Below the pieces are notes generated by a model. It had not been told where the DNA came from. It saw nothing but the letters and a program-made list of their open reading frames with translations, and did not search any database. Positions 51,369-59,200 of a DNA stretch of 64,000 nucleotides are shown one piece after another (position 1 is the first letter of the stretch; each line of letters begins with the position of its first letter). The DNA is from Streptomyces antnestii. GTDB lineage: Bacteria > Actinomycetota > Actinomycetes > Streptomycetales > Streptomycetaceae. The position numbers were made by a program, and so were the translations under genes. The DNA is taken from NCBI RefSeq assembly GCF_004005495.1, contig NZ_RZYA01000019.1, positions 62,001 to 126,000 of the forward strand, read 5' to 3'.

Positions 51369-51410
51369 TTATCTGCATGCATGCAGATAATGCAGATATG
51401 CAGAATCTGC
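51369..51410. promoter_or_regulatory. MarR operators: perfect 22-bp palindrome plus second dyad
   Basis: 51369-51390 reads TTATCTGCATG then its exact reverse complement. GCAGAT (51392-51397) and ATCTGC (51405-51410) form a second half-site pair. Both lie in the divergent MarR/SnoaL-like promoter. Confidence 0.8.
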
Positions 51411-51441
51411 TCCAGTCTAACCAAGAGAGGTGGCCCTCGCC

Positions 51442-51891
51442 ATGACGACCACGCAGGACACCGCCGCGATCACCTCGGTACTGAGCGAACTCACCGCCGC
51501 CTGGGGGCGACACGACGCCGAGGCATACGGCGAACTGTTCACCCAGGACGCCACGTACGTCACGTTCACCGGCTCCCTCCACCAGGGACGGCAGGAGATC
51601 ACCGACAGCCACCGCGCCCTGTTCACGACGTTCCTCAAAGGCACCGAACTCGCGGACGAGGTCATCGGCATCCGCTTCCAGGGGGCCGACGCGGCCATCG
51701 TCAGCGGCCGCGGCGACACCTACAAGGGCGAGCGACCGCGCAAGCTCACCAAGATCCAGACGTACACCTTCGTCCGCGAGGACGACGGCAAGTGGCGCAT
51801 CGCCGCGTTCCACAACACCAAGCGCAAGCCGCTGCTGGAGTTCATCTCCCAGCGGCTCAGCCCGAAGCCGGAGCCCGTACGCAACGGCTGA
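51442..51891 (+). CDS. SgcJ/EcaC-like SnoaL/DUF4440 protein
   Basis: 149 aa. NTF2-like fold: ITSVLSELTAAWGRHDAEAYGELFTQDATYVTFTGSLHQGRQEITDSHRALFTTFLKGTEL...YTFVREDDGKWRIAAFHNTKRKPLLEFI, the pattern of SgcJ/EcaC family oxidoreductase-like proteins. ATG 51442; a GTG at 51430 in frame overlaps the GAGAGG ribosome-binding site. Probably induced through the divergent MarR repressor. Binding or oxidation of a small compound is presumed; biochemistry is not known. Confidence 0.85.
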   Translation: MTTTQDTAAITSVLSELTAAWGRHDAEAYGELFTQDATYVTFTGSLHQGRQEITDSHRALFTTFLKGTELADEVIGIRFQGADAAIVSGRGDTYKGERPRKLTKIQTYTFVREDDGKWRIAAFHNTKRKPLLEFISQRLSPKPEPVRNG

Positions 51892-51935
51892 GCCGTTCAG
51901 GGGTCCGGGTCACGACCATCACGACCAAATCACCA

Positions 51936-52925
51936 TCACGACAGCCGTACTGAGACGTTGCCCCGATACGCACCCCGCAGCAGGGCGAGGAACGCCTGCG
52001 GTACGTCCTCGATCCCGCCCTCCACGACTGTCTGCGGATAGACGAAGCGGCCCTCGTTCAGCCAGGTGCTGAAGTGGTCGTGCCACGCCTCGATCTGATC
52101 GGGCGTGTGGTGGCAGGAGAACGGCAGCAGTTCGACGCCCTTGGCCTCGGCGGCCGCTCGATCGGGGCGCGGGAAGCGCTCCGTCGCGCCGCCGAGCTGG
52201 CTGGACAGGGAGCCGCAGAGGGCGAACCGTGCTCCGGGCCGGGCCACTTGGAGCGCACCCTCGTACTGCTCGCCGCCCACGACGTCGAAGAAGACCGAGA
52301 TCCCTTCGGGCGCGAGTTCCCTGAGCCGGTCGGCGGTGGAGCCGTCGTGGTAGTCGAACGCGGCGTCGTAGCCCAGCTCGTTCACCAAGTGGTCGGCCTT
52401 CGCCGGGCTGCCGGCGCTGCCGATCACCCGCGCCGCACCGAGGCACTTGGCGATCTGTCCGGCCAACGAGCCCACCCCGCCCGCCGCGCCGGAGACGAAG
52501 ACCACGTCGCCTTCGCCGACGCCGGCCACCTCGGCCATCCCGTAGTAGGCCGTCGGTCCCTGGCCCAAGTAGTAGCCGGGGTCCGCGTAGAGCTCACGGC
52601 TGAGCTTGACGTACGAGGCGGCCGGGCCCGCCGAGTACTCGCTCCAGCCGCTCATCGACTGGACCAGGTCGCCGACTTCGAGGTCGGGGCCGGCGGACCG
52701 GACCACCGTGCCGATGGTCGCCACCCCGACCCGCTGCCCCGGCTGCCAGGCCGGCACCGGGATCGTGCAGTCGGCCCGCATCAACTCCAGGTAGGTCGCG
52801 GCGAGCCCGATCCGGTCGGTGCGCACCAGGACCTCGCCGTCCACCTCGGTCTTGGCGACGGTGAAGTGGTCGGGCGTGGGGGTGCCGGTGATCTGGGCGG
52901 TCAGCTGGATCTCACGGGTGATCAT
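51936..52925 (-). CDS. Zinc-independent NADP-dependent alkenal/alcohol dehydrogenase (MDR, LTB4DH-like)
   Basis: 329 aa. MDR fold with PAWQPGQRVGVATIG..., LGQGPTAYYGMAEVAGVGEGDVVFVSGAAGGVGSLAGQIAKCLGAARVIGSAG (NADP motif AAGGVG), then YDAAFDYHDG...GISVFFDVVGGEQYEGAL and FSCHHTPDQIEAWHDHFSTWLNEGRF. The NADP-dependent double-bond reductase group reduces alkenals and enones. ATG 52925; divergent from the WYL regulator with a dyad between them, so it is the probable target. Confidence 0.92.
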   Translation of the reverse strand: MITREIQLTAQITGTPTPDHFTVAKTEVDGEVLVRTDRIGLAATYLELMRADCTIPVPAWQPGQRVGVATIGTVVRSAGPDLEVGDLVQSMSGWSEYSAGPAASYVKLSRELYADPGYYLGQGPTAYYGMAEVAGVGEGDVVFVSGAAGGVGSLAGQIAKCLGAARVIGSAGSPAKADHLVNELGYDAAFDYHDGSTADRLRELAPEGISVFFDVVGGEQYEGALQVARPGARFALCGSLSSQLGGATERFPRPDRAAAEAKGVELLPFSCHHTPDQIEAWHDHFSTWLNEGRFVYPQTVVEGGIEDVPQAFLALLRGAYRGNVSVRLS

Positions 52926-52977
52926 TCTTGTGTCGTCCTCGCCTCGGGTGTGGTCCTCGGGATCGACCCTAGGGAGG

Positions 52978-53002
52978 CTTCCGGCCAGTTTCTGACCGGA
53001 AG
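52978..53002. promoter_or_regulatory. CTTCCGGCCAG-TTT-CTGACCGGAAG dyad, WYL-regulator operator
   Basis: Arms of 11 bp (52978-52988 and 52992-53002) with one mismatch around TTT, placed between the divergent dehydrogenase (start 52925) and WYL regulator (start 53021). Confidence 0.7.
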
Positions 53003-53020
53003 TCCGGGCAGGATGTCGTC

Positions 53021-53977
53021 ATGGCGAACACGAGCTCACGCACGCTCAGACTGCTCTCGCTCCTGCAGACCCACCGGCACTGGTCCGGCCCCGAACTGGC
53101 CGGCCGGCTCGGGGTCTCCGAGCGGACGCTGCGCCGCGATGTCGACCGGCTGCGCGAGCTCGGTTATCCGGTCGGGGCGGCGCGGGGCACCGACGGTGGC
53201 TACCAGCTCGCGCCCGGCGCCGTCCTGCCGCCGCTGCTGCTCGACGACGAGGAGGCGGTGGCCCTCGCGGTGGGAGTCGGTGACGCGGCGCAGAGCGGGA
53301 TCGCGGGGATGGAGGAGGCGTCGCTGCGCGCACTCACCAAGGTGGTCCGGGTCCTGCCGCCCCGACTGCGGGCCAGGGTGGACGCCTTGCGGGCGATGAC
53401 CGTCTCCGCCGCCGCTTCCGGGCCGGTCGTCGGGGCGGGCGTCCTCACCGCCGTCGCCCAGGCGTGCCGGGACGAGGAGCGGCTGCGGTTCGGCTACACG
53501 GCCAGGGGCTCCGCACCCACGGAGCGCGAGGTCGAGCCGCACCGCGTCGTCGCGCTCGGCGGACGCTGGTACCTGGTGGCCTACGACCTGGGGCGGCACG
53601 ACTGGCGCAGTTTCCGCCTCGACCGGCTGACCGGCCCGACGGCGACCGGCACGCGCTTCCGGCCGCGACTGCTCCCCGGCGAGGATGCCGTGGCCTTCGT
53701 CCAGGAGGCGACCGGGGCCCCTGCCCCGTACACGGTCGAGGCCCTTGTCCACGCGTCCGCCGACCGGGTGCGGCAGACGGTCGGCCACTGGGGCACAGTC
53801 GAACCCGTCGACGAGAGCAGCTGCCGGCTCACCATGACGTCGGCTTCCCTGGACTGGCCGACGCAGGCACTGGGCAACGTGGGCGCCGAATTCGAGGTCC
53901 TGGGACCACCGGAGTTCGCGGCACACGTCCGGGAGTGGGGCGCCCGCTTCGCCCGGGCCACGCGCGCCGCCACGTGA
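53021..53977 (+). CDS. YafY-type HTH/WYL-domain transcriptional regulator
   Basis: 318 aa. N-terminal HTH_11 (about 5-60; RTLRLLSLLQTHRHWSGPELAGRLGVSERTLRRDVDRLRELGYPV), a WYL domain (about 140-215; RFGYTARGSAPTEREVEPHRVVALGGRWYLVAYDLGRHDWRSFRLDRL) and the C-terminal WCX region. Regulates the divergent alkenal reductase gene. ATG 53021 is 6 nt after CAGGAT (53009-53014) with no ribosome-binding site, so probably leaderless. A small hairpin (CGCCACG / CGTGGCG, about 53972-53997) follows. Confidence 0.92.
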   Translation: MANTSSRTLRLLSLLQTHRHWSGPELAGRLGVSERTLRRDVDRLRELGYPVGAARGTDGGYQLAPGAVLPPLLLDDEEAVALAVGVGDAAQSGIAGMEEASLRALTKVVRVLPPRLRARVDALRAMTVSAAASGPVVGAGVLTAVAQACRDEERLRFGYTARGSAPTEREVEPHRVVALGGRWYLVAYDLGRHDWRSFRLDRLTGPTATGTRFRPRLLPGEDAVAFVQEATGAPAPYTVEALVHASADRVRQTVGHWGTVEPVDESSCRLTMTSASLDWPTQALGNVGAEFEVLGPPEFAAHVREWGARFARATRAAT

Positions 53978-54005
53978 GGTTCTCCGCCGTGGCGCCCGGG
54001 GCGGT

Positions 54006-54313
54006 TCACGCGAACGCTCCGTCCGGGAGGCGCCGCACGGGATCGGGCCCGAGTATCTGGAACAGAGCCCGCTCCGGCTTCCTCCCCTCCCAGCCGAGCG
54101 GGCTCCAAACGTTGGGTCCGAAACGTGGGTCCGAAAGATCGCGTCCAGCCAGTGCCGCGGCATCGTCGCCCGGTTGAAATACGACTCCCGCGCAGCCGCC
54201 GGCAGTCCTTCCGCCAGACGCGTATTGATCTCCACGTCGAACATCCCGGTGTGGCCCAACCGCGGGGCGGACTGGGCCGTGCGCCGTGGCCGATAGAGCA
54301 GAGCCTGGTTCAT
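54006..54313 (-). pseudogene. Frameshifted remnant of a second recombinase-associated gene
   Basis: ATG at 54313 overlaps the recombinase stop (ATGA). The frame MNQALLYRPRRTAQSAPRLGHTGMFDVEINTRLAEGLPAAARESYFNRATMPRHWLDAIFRTH is native-looking but then loses sense. Near 54120 it continues in another frame as SDPRFGPNVWSPLGWEGRKPERALFQILGPDPVRRLPDGAFA, ending at 54006. The switch coincides with a short duplication (CGGACCC-ACGTTT twice). Possibly the truncated start of a TnpB-like partner recombinase, as in Tn554-type elements; not established. Confidence 0.55.
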
Positions 54314-55421
54314 GCGACCGCACCCCAGCGAGCCGCCAATGTCTTCCAGTCCGCGGCCGCCCGCATCGCGGCGTCCTCCGTGACGTGAGCGTAGGTCGTC
54401 ATCAGCGTCTGAATGTCGGCATGTCCCAGGCGGCGCTGCACGACGTGCTCGGGAACGCCGGCCAGGAGCAGCGCCGTGGCGTGAGTGGGCCGGAACCAGT
54501 GCGGGGTCCATCCCGCCGACAGCAACGGGTACCTGCGCTTGAAGCCCTCGATCCAGTCGTAGACCGTCTCCGGCCGCAGCGGCCGCCCGAACTCCCCCGG
54601 AAGACATTGACGAACACCGGCACGTCGCCGCGCAGTTCGAGACCCAGGTCGACCAGCCAGAACAGGTACTCTCCGTGGAGCTCGTCGATGTCATCACTGA
54701 TGTAGACGCGCCGATACTGCTGGTTCTTCACCCGCAACCGCCTCCGCTGGCCCTCGCGCGGCCGCACCTCCACCCACGCGGTGGTGCCCGTGCCCGGATG
54801 CCAATCACCGTGCTGCATCAGCAACGCCTCGGTCAGCCGGAGCCCGGTCTCCTCCAACAGCATCCACAGCAGCCGCATCCGCATCCGCATCCGCAGGTCA
54901 CCGGACCAGCACCGGTGCTCGCTCTGGAAAGCCGCCGCGTCCTGCTTGATCACTGTGATCTGCAAGGGCGTCAGGAATGGTGGCGTCGGCTTCGGGGCGC
55001 GGCGTCGGCCGACGACCCGACGGCTCTGGCCTCCGCCGAGGTGCCCCAGGAACGAGGCGTACCGGCCACGTGACTCCATCGTGCCGCCCTTGACGTGGAC
55101 GTAGAACTGCCGGGCAGCGGGCACGTCCGCGACGCTCGCCTGGTAGCGGTAGAAGCTCATCACCGCGGTCAGGGCTGCGTCCACGGTGCTGTCCGGCACG
55201 GGCTTGTCCGGGCGGAGCCTGAGCACGGAGGGATCGCTGCCGCTGTTGCGAAGCCGCTGCCTGAACCGAGCCAGGTCCTGGACACCGACCTTCCGCCAGT
55301 CCTGATCGCGCTCTTCCAGCAGCGACCACCACAACGCGAGGCCATGCGCGTAGCTACGGACGGTATGCGGCGAGTACGGCTCCTGCCGCAAATGCTCCAG
55401 ATACTCCTCGACCGATGTCCC
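54310..55421 (-). pseudogene. Tyrosine recombinase (Tn554 TnpA/integrase-like), frameshifted and 5'-truncated
   Basis: Readable from GTSVEEYLEHLRQEPYSPHTVRSYAHGLALWW (core-binding domain) through the catalytic Arg in EETGLRLTEALLMQHGD to VPVFVNVFRG at about 54600. There the frame shifts in a run of five G's (54594-54598 on the plus strand as C's). The rest, GWTPHWFRPTHATALLLAGVPEHVVQRRLGHADIQTLMTTYAH, carries the H-x-x-R, LGH and nucleophile Tyr in the other frame and stops at 54310. One added base in the G run restores a single frame. No ATG/GTG start remains at the 5' end, where the sequence abuts a truncated unrelated gene. Confidence 0.82.
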
Positions 55422-56532
55422 TTTAATCTTCGAGCGCTGCCATTTCGAAGAAAGGGTCGTACTCGACAGAGCCTGGATCGCTTACTTGAGTCTGAGTGGC
55501 TGTCAGTTACCGAAAATTAGTGGCTTATTCGTTCAGGTGGACCAATGGCTGGGCCTCCCAAACTCACATGTGACCGGTGAGGTGCAGCTCTTCAGCGCTC
55601 GGATCGGCGGCACTGCAGAGTTCGATGGAAGCACGATAGGGGGTGCGCTTACTCTCGGCGGCGCCGTGATCGGCGGCAGCCTCCACCTTCGTCGAGGTTG
55701 CAGGATCAACGGAAAGATTCGGCTCAAGGGATCCAGGATCGGCGGAGCCCATATGGCTCACGACCTCGTTGTCCACGGTGTCATCGACGCCATCGGCGCA
55801 CACACCGAAGAGGGCTTCTCGTTTGACGATGTCATCTTCGATCGCCCCAATGATTGGGGCCTGATTTTGACGGCAGCGCGGGCCCCAAGGGCGGTGTTGC
55901 ACTTGAATCGATCTTCCGGGGGCCCCGAAAGTTGTCTGGTTGACTTGAGTGGGTTCGTCTATGACCGACTCAGTGAACGGGCGGAAGCTGACGCCCGGCC
56001 CACTGTCAAGGAGCAGTTGGCCTGGATCAGAAATTATGGGGTCTTGGATGGCTCTCCCCATCCCGCCCGGAGTCACGGTTTCATGCCCCGCCCGCATGAA
56101 CAACTTGCTGGCGCCCTCCGAACTGAAGGTCGTGAGCAAGAAGCGCGAAGGGTTCCCAGGAGCAAGGAACAACTCCGCCACAAGGCCATGGGTCGGCTGG
56201 GATCCATGTGGGGCACGATCCAAGACATAACTGTTGGCTTCGGATATCGTCCCGGTCGTGCGCTTGCGTGGTTGTTTGCGGTTCTGACGGTTGGCGCGAC
56301 GTATTTTCATCAAGTGGGACTGCTGCCCCGCACAGCACCGGGTTCGGGCCCTGCCTGGGATCCATTCCTGTACACCCTCGACGTCCTCATCCCCCTGCTG
56401 AACTTGGGGCAAGACACGGCTTGGGACCCCACCGGTTGGGCGAAGGCTGTCACCGTCGGGCTCATGGTGACCGGGTGGATTTTGGTCACGACCGTAATAA
56501 CCGGAGTAGGAAGGGCTCTCAAACGGCAGTAA
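55420..56532 (+). pseudogene. N-terminally truncated beta-solenoid membrane protein, TTG start and TTA codon
   Basis: The frame is open from 55354 and native-like from about 55417 (VPLIFERCHFEERVVLDRAWIAYLSLSGCQLPKISG), but has no start codon before TTG 55486. The front is therefore missing, exactly where the recombinase remnant begins. The rest (about 348 aa) has short beta-solenoid strands (FDGSTIGGALTLGGAVIGGSLHL), a helical hairpin (LAGALRTEGREQEARRVPRSKEQLRHKAMGRLG) and a membrane module starting GFGYRPGRALAWLFAVLTVG. A TTA codon lies at 55507-55509. Local GC is lower than neighbours. Possibly still translated from TTG. Confidence 0.7.
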
Positions 56533-57014
56533 GCCTCAATGACACGCTGCACCGATGCCCCAGATGGTGAGCCGGTCTCCCGCAACGCCCCATCGAAGAG
56601 CCTGTTGAGCCGCCGAACTCGCCGAACCCCACGCCGTGCGGCAACACCGGGGCGATGACGTCAGCGGAGTCGAGCGACTCTGACCGCACCCCGATCGTGT
56701 GAAGCGCCCGCCCAGCTCGAACCAGCAGTCACGATCACGGGCGCCGACGAGACGACCGTGCTGACCATGGCGAAGACCCTGAAGCGCTGCCACAACATCA
56801 CCGGGCCCACCAGGAGGGCAGCCGGAATACGCCGGAAACGTGCCGTAGGCCGGGGGGAACGGTGAGTTGCTTGCCGCTACTGCGCTGAACCGGTCGCTGG
56901 GCGGGGATCGTCCGCCCAGGCCGTGGCTGTCGCGAGGCTGGGGGCGGTGCCGACTGGAATGTCCGCGTTCTACGCCAATTCCAAGGTGCCAAGAGCTGAT
57001 CGAGCTGCGGCTTG
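56533..57014. other. 482-bp gap without a recognisable gene
   Basis: No frame looks native over more than ~25 codons. A minus-strand fragment (LDSADVIAPVLPHGVGFGEFGG, about 56610-56680) has coding-like composition and may be debris of an inactivated gene. The stretch lies inside the scarred island between the solenoid protein and GlxA. Confidence 0.4.
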
Positions 57015-57986
57015 TCAGGCTGCTGCGGGTGTGGGGCGGAAGGTGCGGCGGTATGCCTGGGGTGTGACCCCGATGGTGGCATGAAGGTGCTGGCGCAGGG
57101 AGACGCCAGTGCCGAATCCGGCGCGGTCGGCAACCAGGTCGACGGACCAGTCGGTGGTCTCCAGCAGGTGCCGGGCCAGGTCGACGCGCTGGCGGACGAG
57201 CCACTGGCCGGGGCTGATGCCGACCTCGTCGCGGAAGCGGCGGGTGAAGGTACGCACGCTGACGTTGGCGTGAGCGGCCATGTCAGCCAGGGTGACGGGT
57301 TCAGCGAGGTGTTCCATGATCCACGCCTGTGTGGGGGCGGTGCCGGGGGCGGTGGGGTCGGGGACCGGGCGCTGGATGTACTGGGCCTGGCCGCCGTCGC
57401 GCCAGGGCGGTACGACGCAGGAGCGGGCGACCTCGTTGGCGATGTCGCTGCCATGGTCGCGGCGGACGATGTGCAGGCACAGGTCGATGCCGGCGGCGAC
57501 CCCGGCAGAGGTGAGGATCTCGCCGTCGTCGATGAAGAGAACGTCGGGGTTGATGCGCGCGGTGGTGAACATGCGCTGCAGGCGGTCGGCTTCGCGCCAG
57601 TGGGTGGTGGCGGGGCGGCCGTCGAGCAGTCCCGCGGCGGCCAGCACGTAGGTGCCGGTGCAGATCGCCACGATCCGGGTTCCGGGGCGGATGGCGGCCA
57701 GGGCCTCGCGCAGGGTGTCGGGCAGGCGGCCCTCCTCGCGGATGGGGCCCAGCGCGTGGGAGGGCGGGATGACGACGGTGTCGACGGTGGCCAGCAGGGA
57801 GGCGTCGTGGGAGACGGTGAGCTGGTAGTCGGCCTCGGTGCGGACGGGGCTGCCATCCAGGCTGCACGTGGTCACGGAGTAGAGCCGGTTGCCTGTGCGG
57901 TCGCGGGCGGCGCCGAAGATCCGGGCGGGGATGCCGAGCTCGAAGGGGACGACGCCTTCCAGGGCCAGAACGCCAATGTGGTGCAT
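57015..57986 (-). CDS. GlxA-family AraC-type regulator with DJ-1/PfpI domain
   Basis: 323 aa. N-terminal DJ-1/PfpI-like domain (about 1-170; IGVLALEGVVPFELGIPARIFG..., VAICTGTYVLAAAGLLDGRPATTHW with the nucleophile-elbow Cys) and C-terminal AraC double HTH (about 220-315; LAEPVTLADMAAHANVSVRTFTRRFRDEVGISPGQWLVRQRV...). Such regulators sense small metabolites and activate divergent genes. ATG 57986. Divergent from the quinone oxidoreductase at 58116, the obvious target. Confidence 0.93.
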   Translation of the reverse strand: MHHIGVLALEGVVPFELGIPARIFGAARDRTGNRLYSVTTCSLDGSPVRTEADYQLTVSHDASLLATVDTVVIPPSHALGPIREEGRLPDTLREALAAIRPGTRIVAICTGTYVLAAAGLLDGRPATTHWREADRLQRMFTTARINPDVLFIDDGEILTSAGVAAGIDLCLHIVRRDHGSDIANEVARSCVVPPWRDGGQAQYIQRPVPDPTAPGTAPTQAWIMEHLAEPVTLADMAAHANVSVRTFTRRFRDEVGISPGQWLVRQRVDLARHLLETTDWSVDLVADRAGFGTGVSLRQHLHATIGVTPQAYRRTFRPTPAAA

Positions 57987-58115
57987 GGCCCGATCCTTTC
58001 ATTCCATGGCCATCGGGCCACTACTGGGGGGCCTTCCGCCCAGGCAGTCTGAGGACGTGCCCAGGAGAAACGGCACGAACGACAAGAAACGCACTGCTGA
58101 AAAGAGCACGTCATC

Positions 58116-59084
58116 ATGGACCAGGCCACCAGCCCCTCGACCATGCGCGCCGTCTCCCAGGACGCCGCCGGAACCCCGGAAGTCCTCAAGGTCGTCGAGA
58201 CGCAGCGTCCCGTCCCGGGCCTGGGCGAGATCCTGGTCCGGGTGCACGCGGCAGGCGTGAATCCGACCGACTGGAAGACCCGCGAGCGCGGCGTGTTCGC
58301 CACCGGGGCCAGGCCGCCGTTCACTCTGGGATTCGACGTCGCTGGGGTGGTCGAGGCGGTCGGCGGCGGGGTGACACTCTTCGAGGTCGGCGACGAGGTG
58401 TTCGGGATGCCGCGCTTCCCGCACCCGGCGGGCGCCTATGCCGAGTACGTCGCCGCCCCGACCCGGCACTTCGCCCCGCGCCCCAAGGGCCTGGACCACA
58501 TCCAGGCCGGCGCCTTGCCGCTGGCCTCGCTGACCGCTTGGCAGGCCCTGGTGGACACCGCGAACGTCCAGCCCGGCCAGCGCGTCCTGATCCACGCGGC
58601 TGCCGGAGGCGTCGGCCACCTGGCCGTGCAGATCGCCAAGGCCCGCGGCGCATACGTCATCGGCACGGCCAGCGCCGCCAAGCACGAGCTGCTGCGCTCG
58701 CTGGGCGCCGACGAGCTGATCGACTACCGCACCCAGGACTTCACCGAGACCCTCCGCGACGTCGATGTCGTCCTGGACACCCTCGGCGGCCCCAACTGGG
58801 CCCGGTCCCTGCAAACGTTGCGGCTGGGCGGCACACTGATCTCGATCCTGCCGCTGGACGACACCTTCCCCGCCAAGGAGGCCGAGGCGGCCGGTATCCG
58901 GGTGGTGTTCATGCTCGTCGAGCCCGACCATGCGGGGTTGCGCGAGGTTACCTCCCTGGTCGAGGGCGGCCGCCTGCGCGTCATTGTCGACGAGGTCTTC
59001 CCCCTCGAAGAAGCCGTCCGGGCCCACACGTTGGGTGAGATCGGCCGCACCACCGGCAAGATCGTCCTCTCCATCACCCCCTGA
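58116..59084 (+). CDS. NADP-dependent quinone oxidoreductase (MDR family)
   Basis: 322 aa. MDR fold: VHAAGVNPTDWKTRERGVF, LGFDVAGVVEAVGGGVTLFEVGDEVFGMPRFPHPAGAYAEYV, then RVLIHAAAGGVGHLAVQIAKARGAYVIGTAS (NADPH motif AAGGVG) and LIDYRTQDFTETLRDVDVVLDTLGG. No catalytic zinc ligands. Reduces quinones or enones with NADPH. Controlled probably by the divergent GlxA-like regulator. ATG 58116 after an AAGAGCACGTCATC leader. Confidence 0.93.
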   Translation: MDQATSPSTMRAVSQDAAGTPEVLKVVETQRPVPGLGEILVRVHAAGVNPTDWKTRERGVFATGARPPFTLGFDVAGVVEAVGGGVTLFEVGDEVFGMPRFPHPAGAYAEYVAAPTRHFAPRPKGLDHIQAGALPLASLTAWQALVDTANVQPGQRVLIHAAAGGVGHLAVQIAKARGAYVIGTASAAKHELLRSLGADELIDYRTQDFTETLRDVDVVLDTLGGPNWARSLQTLRLGGTLISILPLDDTFPAKEAEAAGIRVVFMLVEPDHAGLREVTSLVEGGRLRVIVDEVFPLEEAVRAHTLGEIGRTTGKIVLSITP

Positions 59085-59200
59085 CCCACCCCGCTGCTTC
59101 TGCCCTGCGGCAGCCATGCCGCCGGCTCCCCGGCCTGCGTCAGGCAGCCGACGACGCCGGGGACGGCAACTGTCGGCCGTGCTTGATCGTCCCTTGGTGT

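Noticed and set aside
53036..54697. 553-codon minus-strand frame covering the WYL gene and the recombinase remnant
   Set aside because: Only its front part around 54120-54313 is native; the rest is the shadow of the WYL regulator.
57301..58002. Alternative minus-strand frames across the GlxA-like gene
   Set aside because: They lack domains and are Arg/Pro-rich; the GlxA frame has DJ-1 and AraC motifs throughout.
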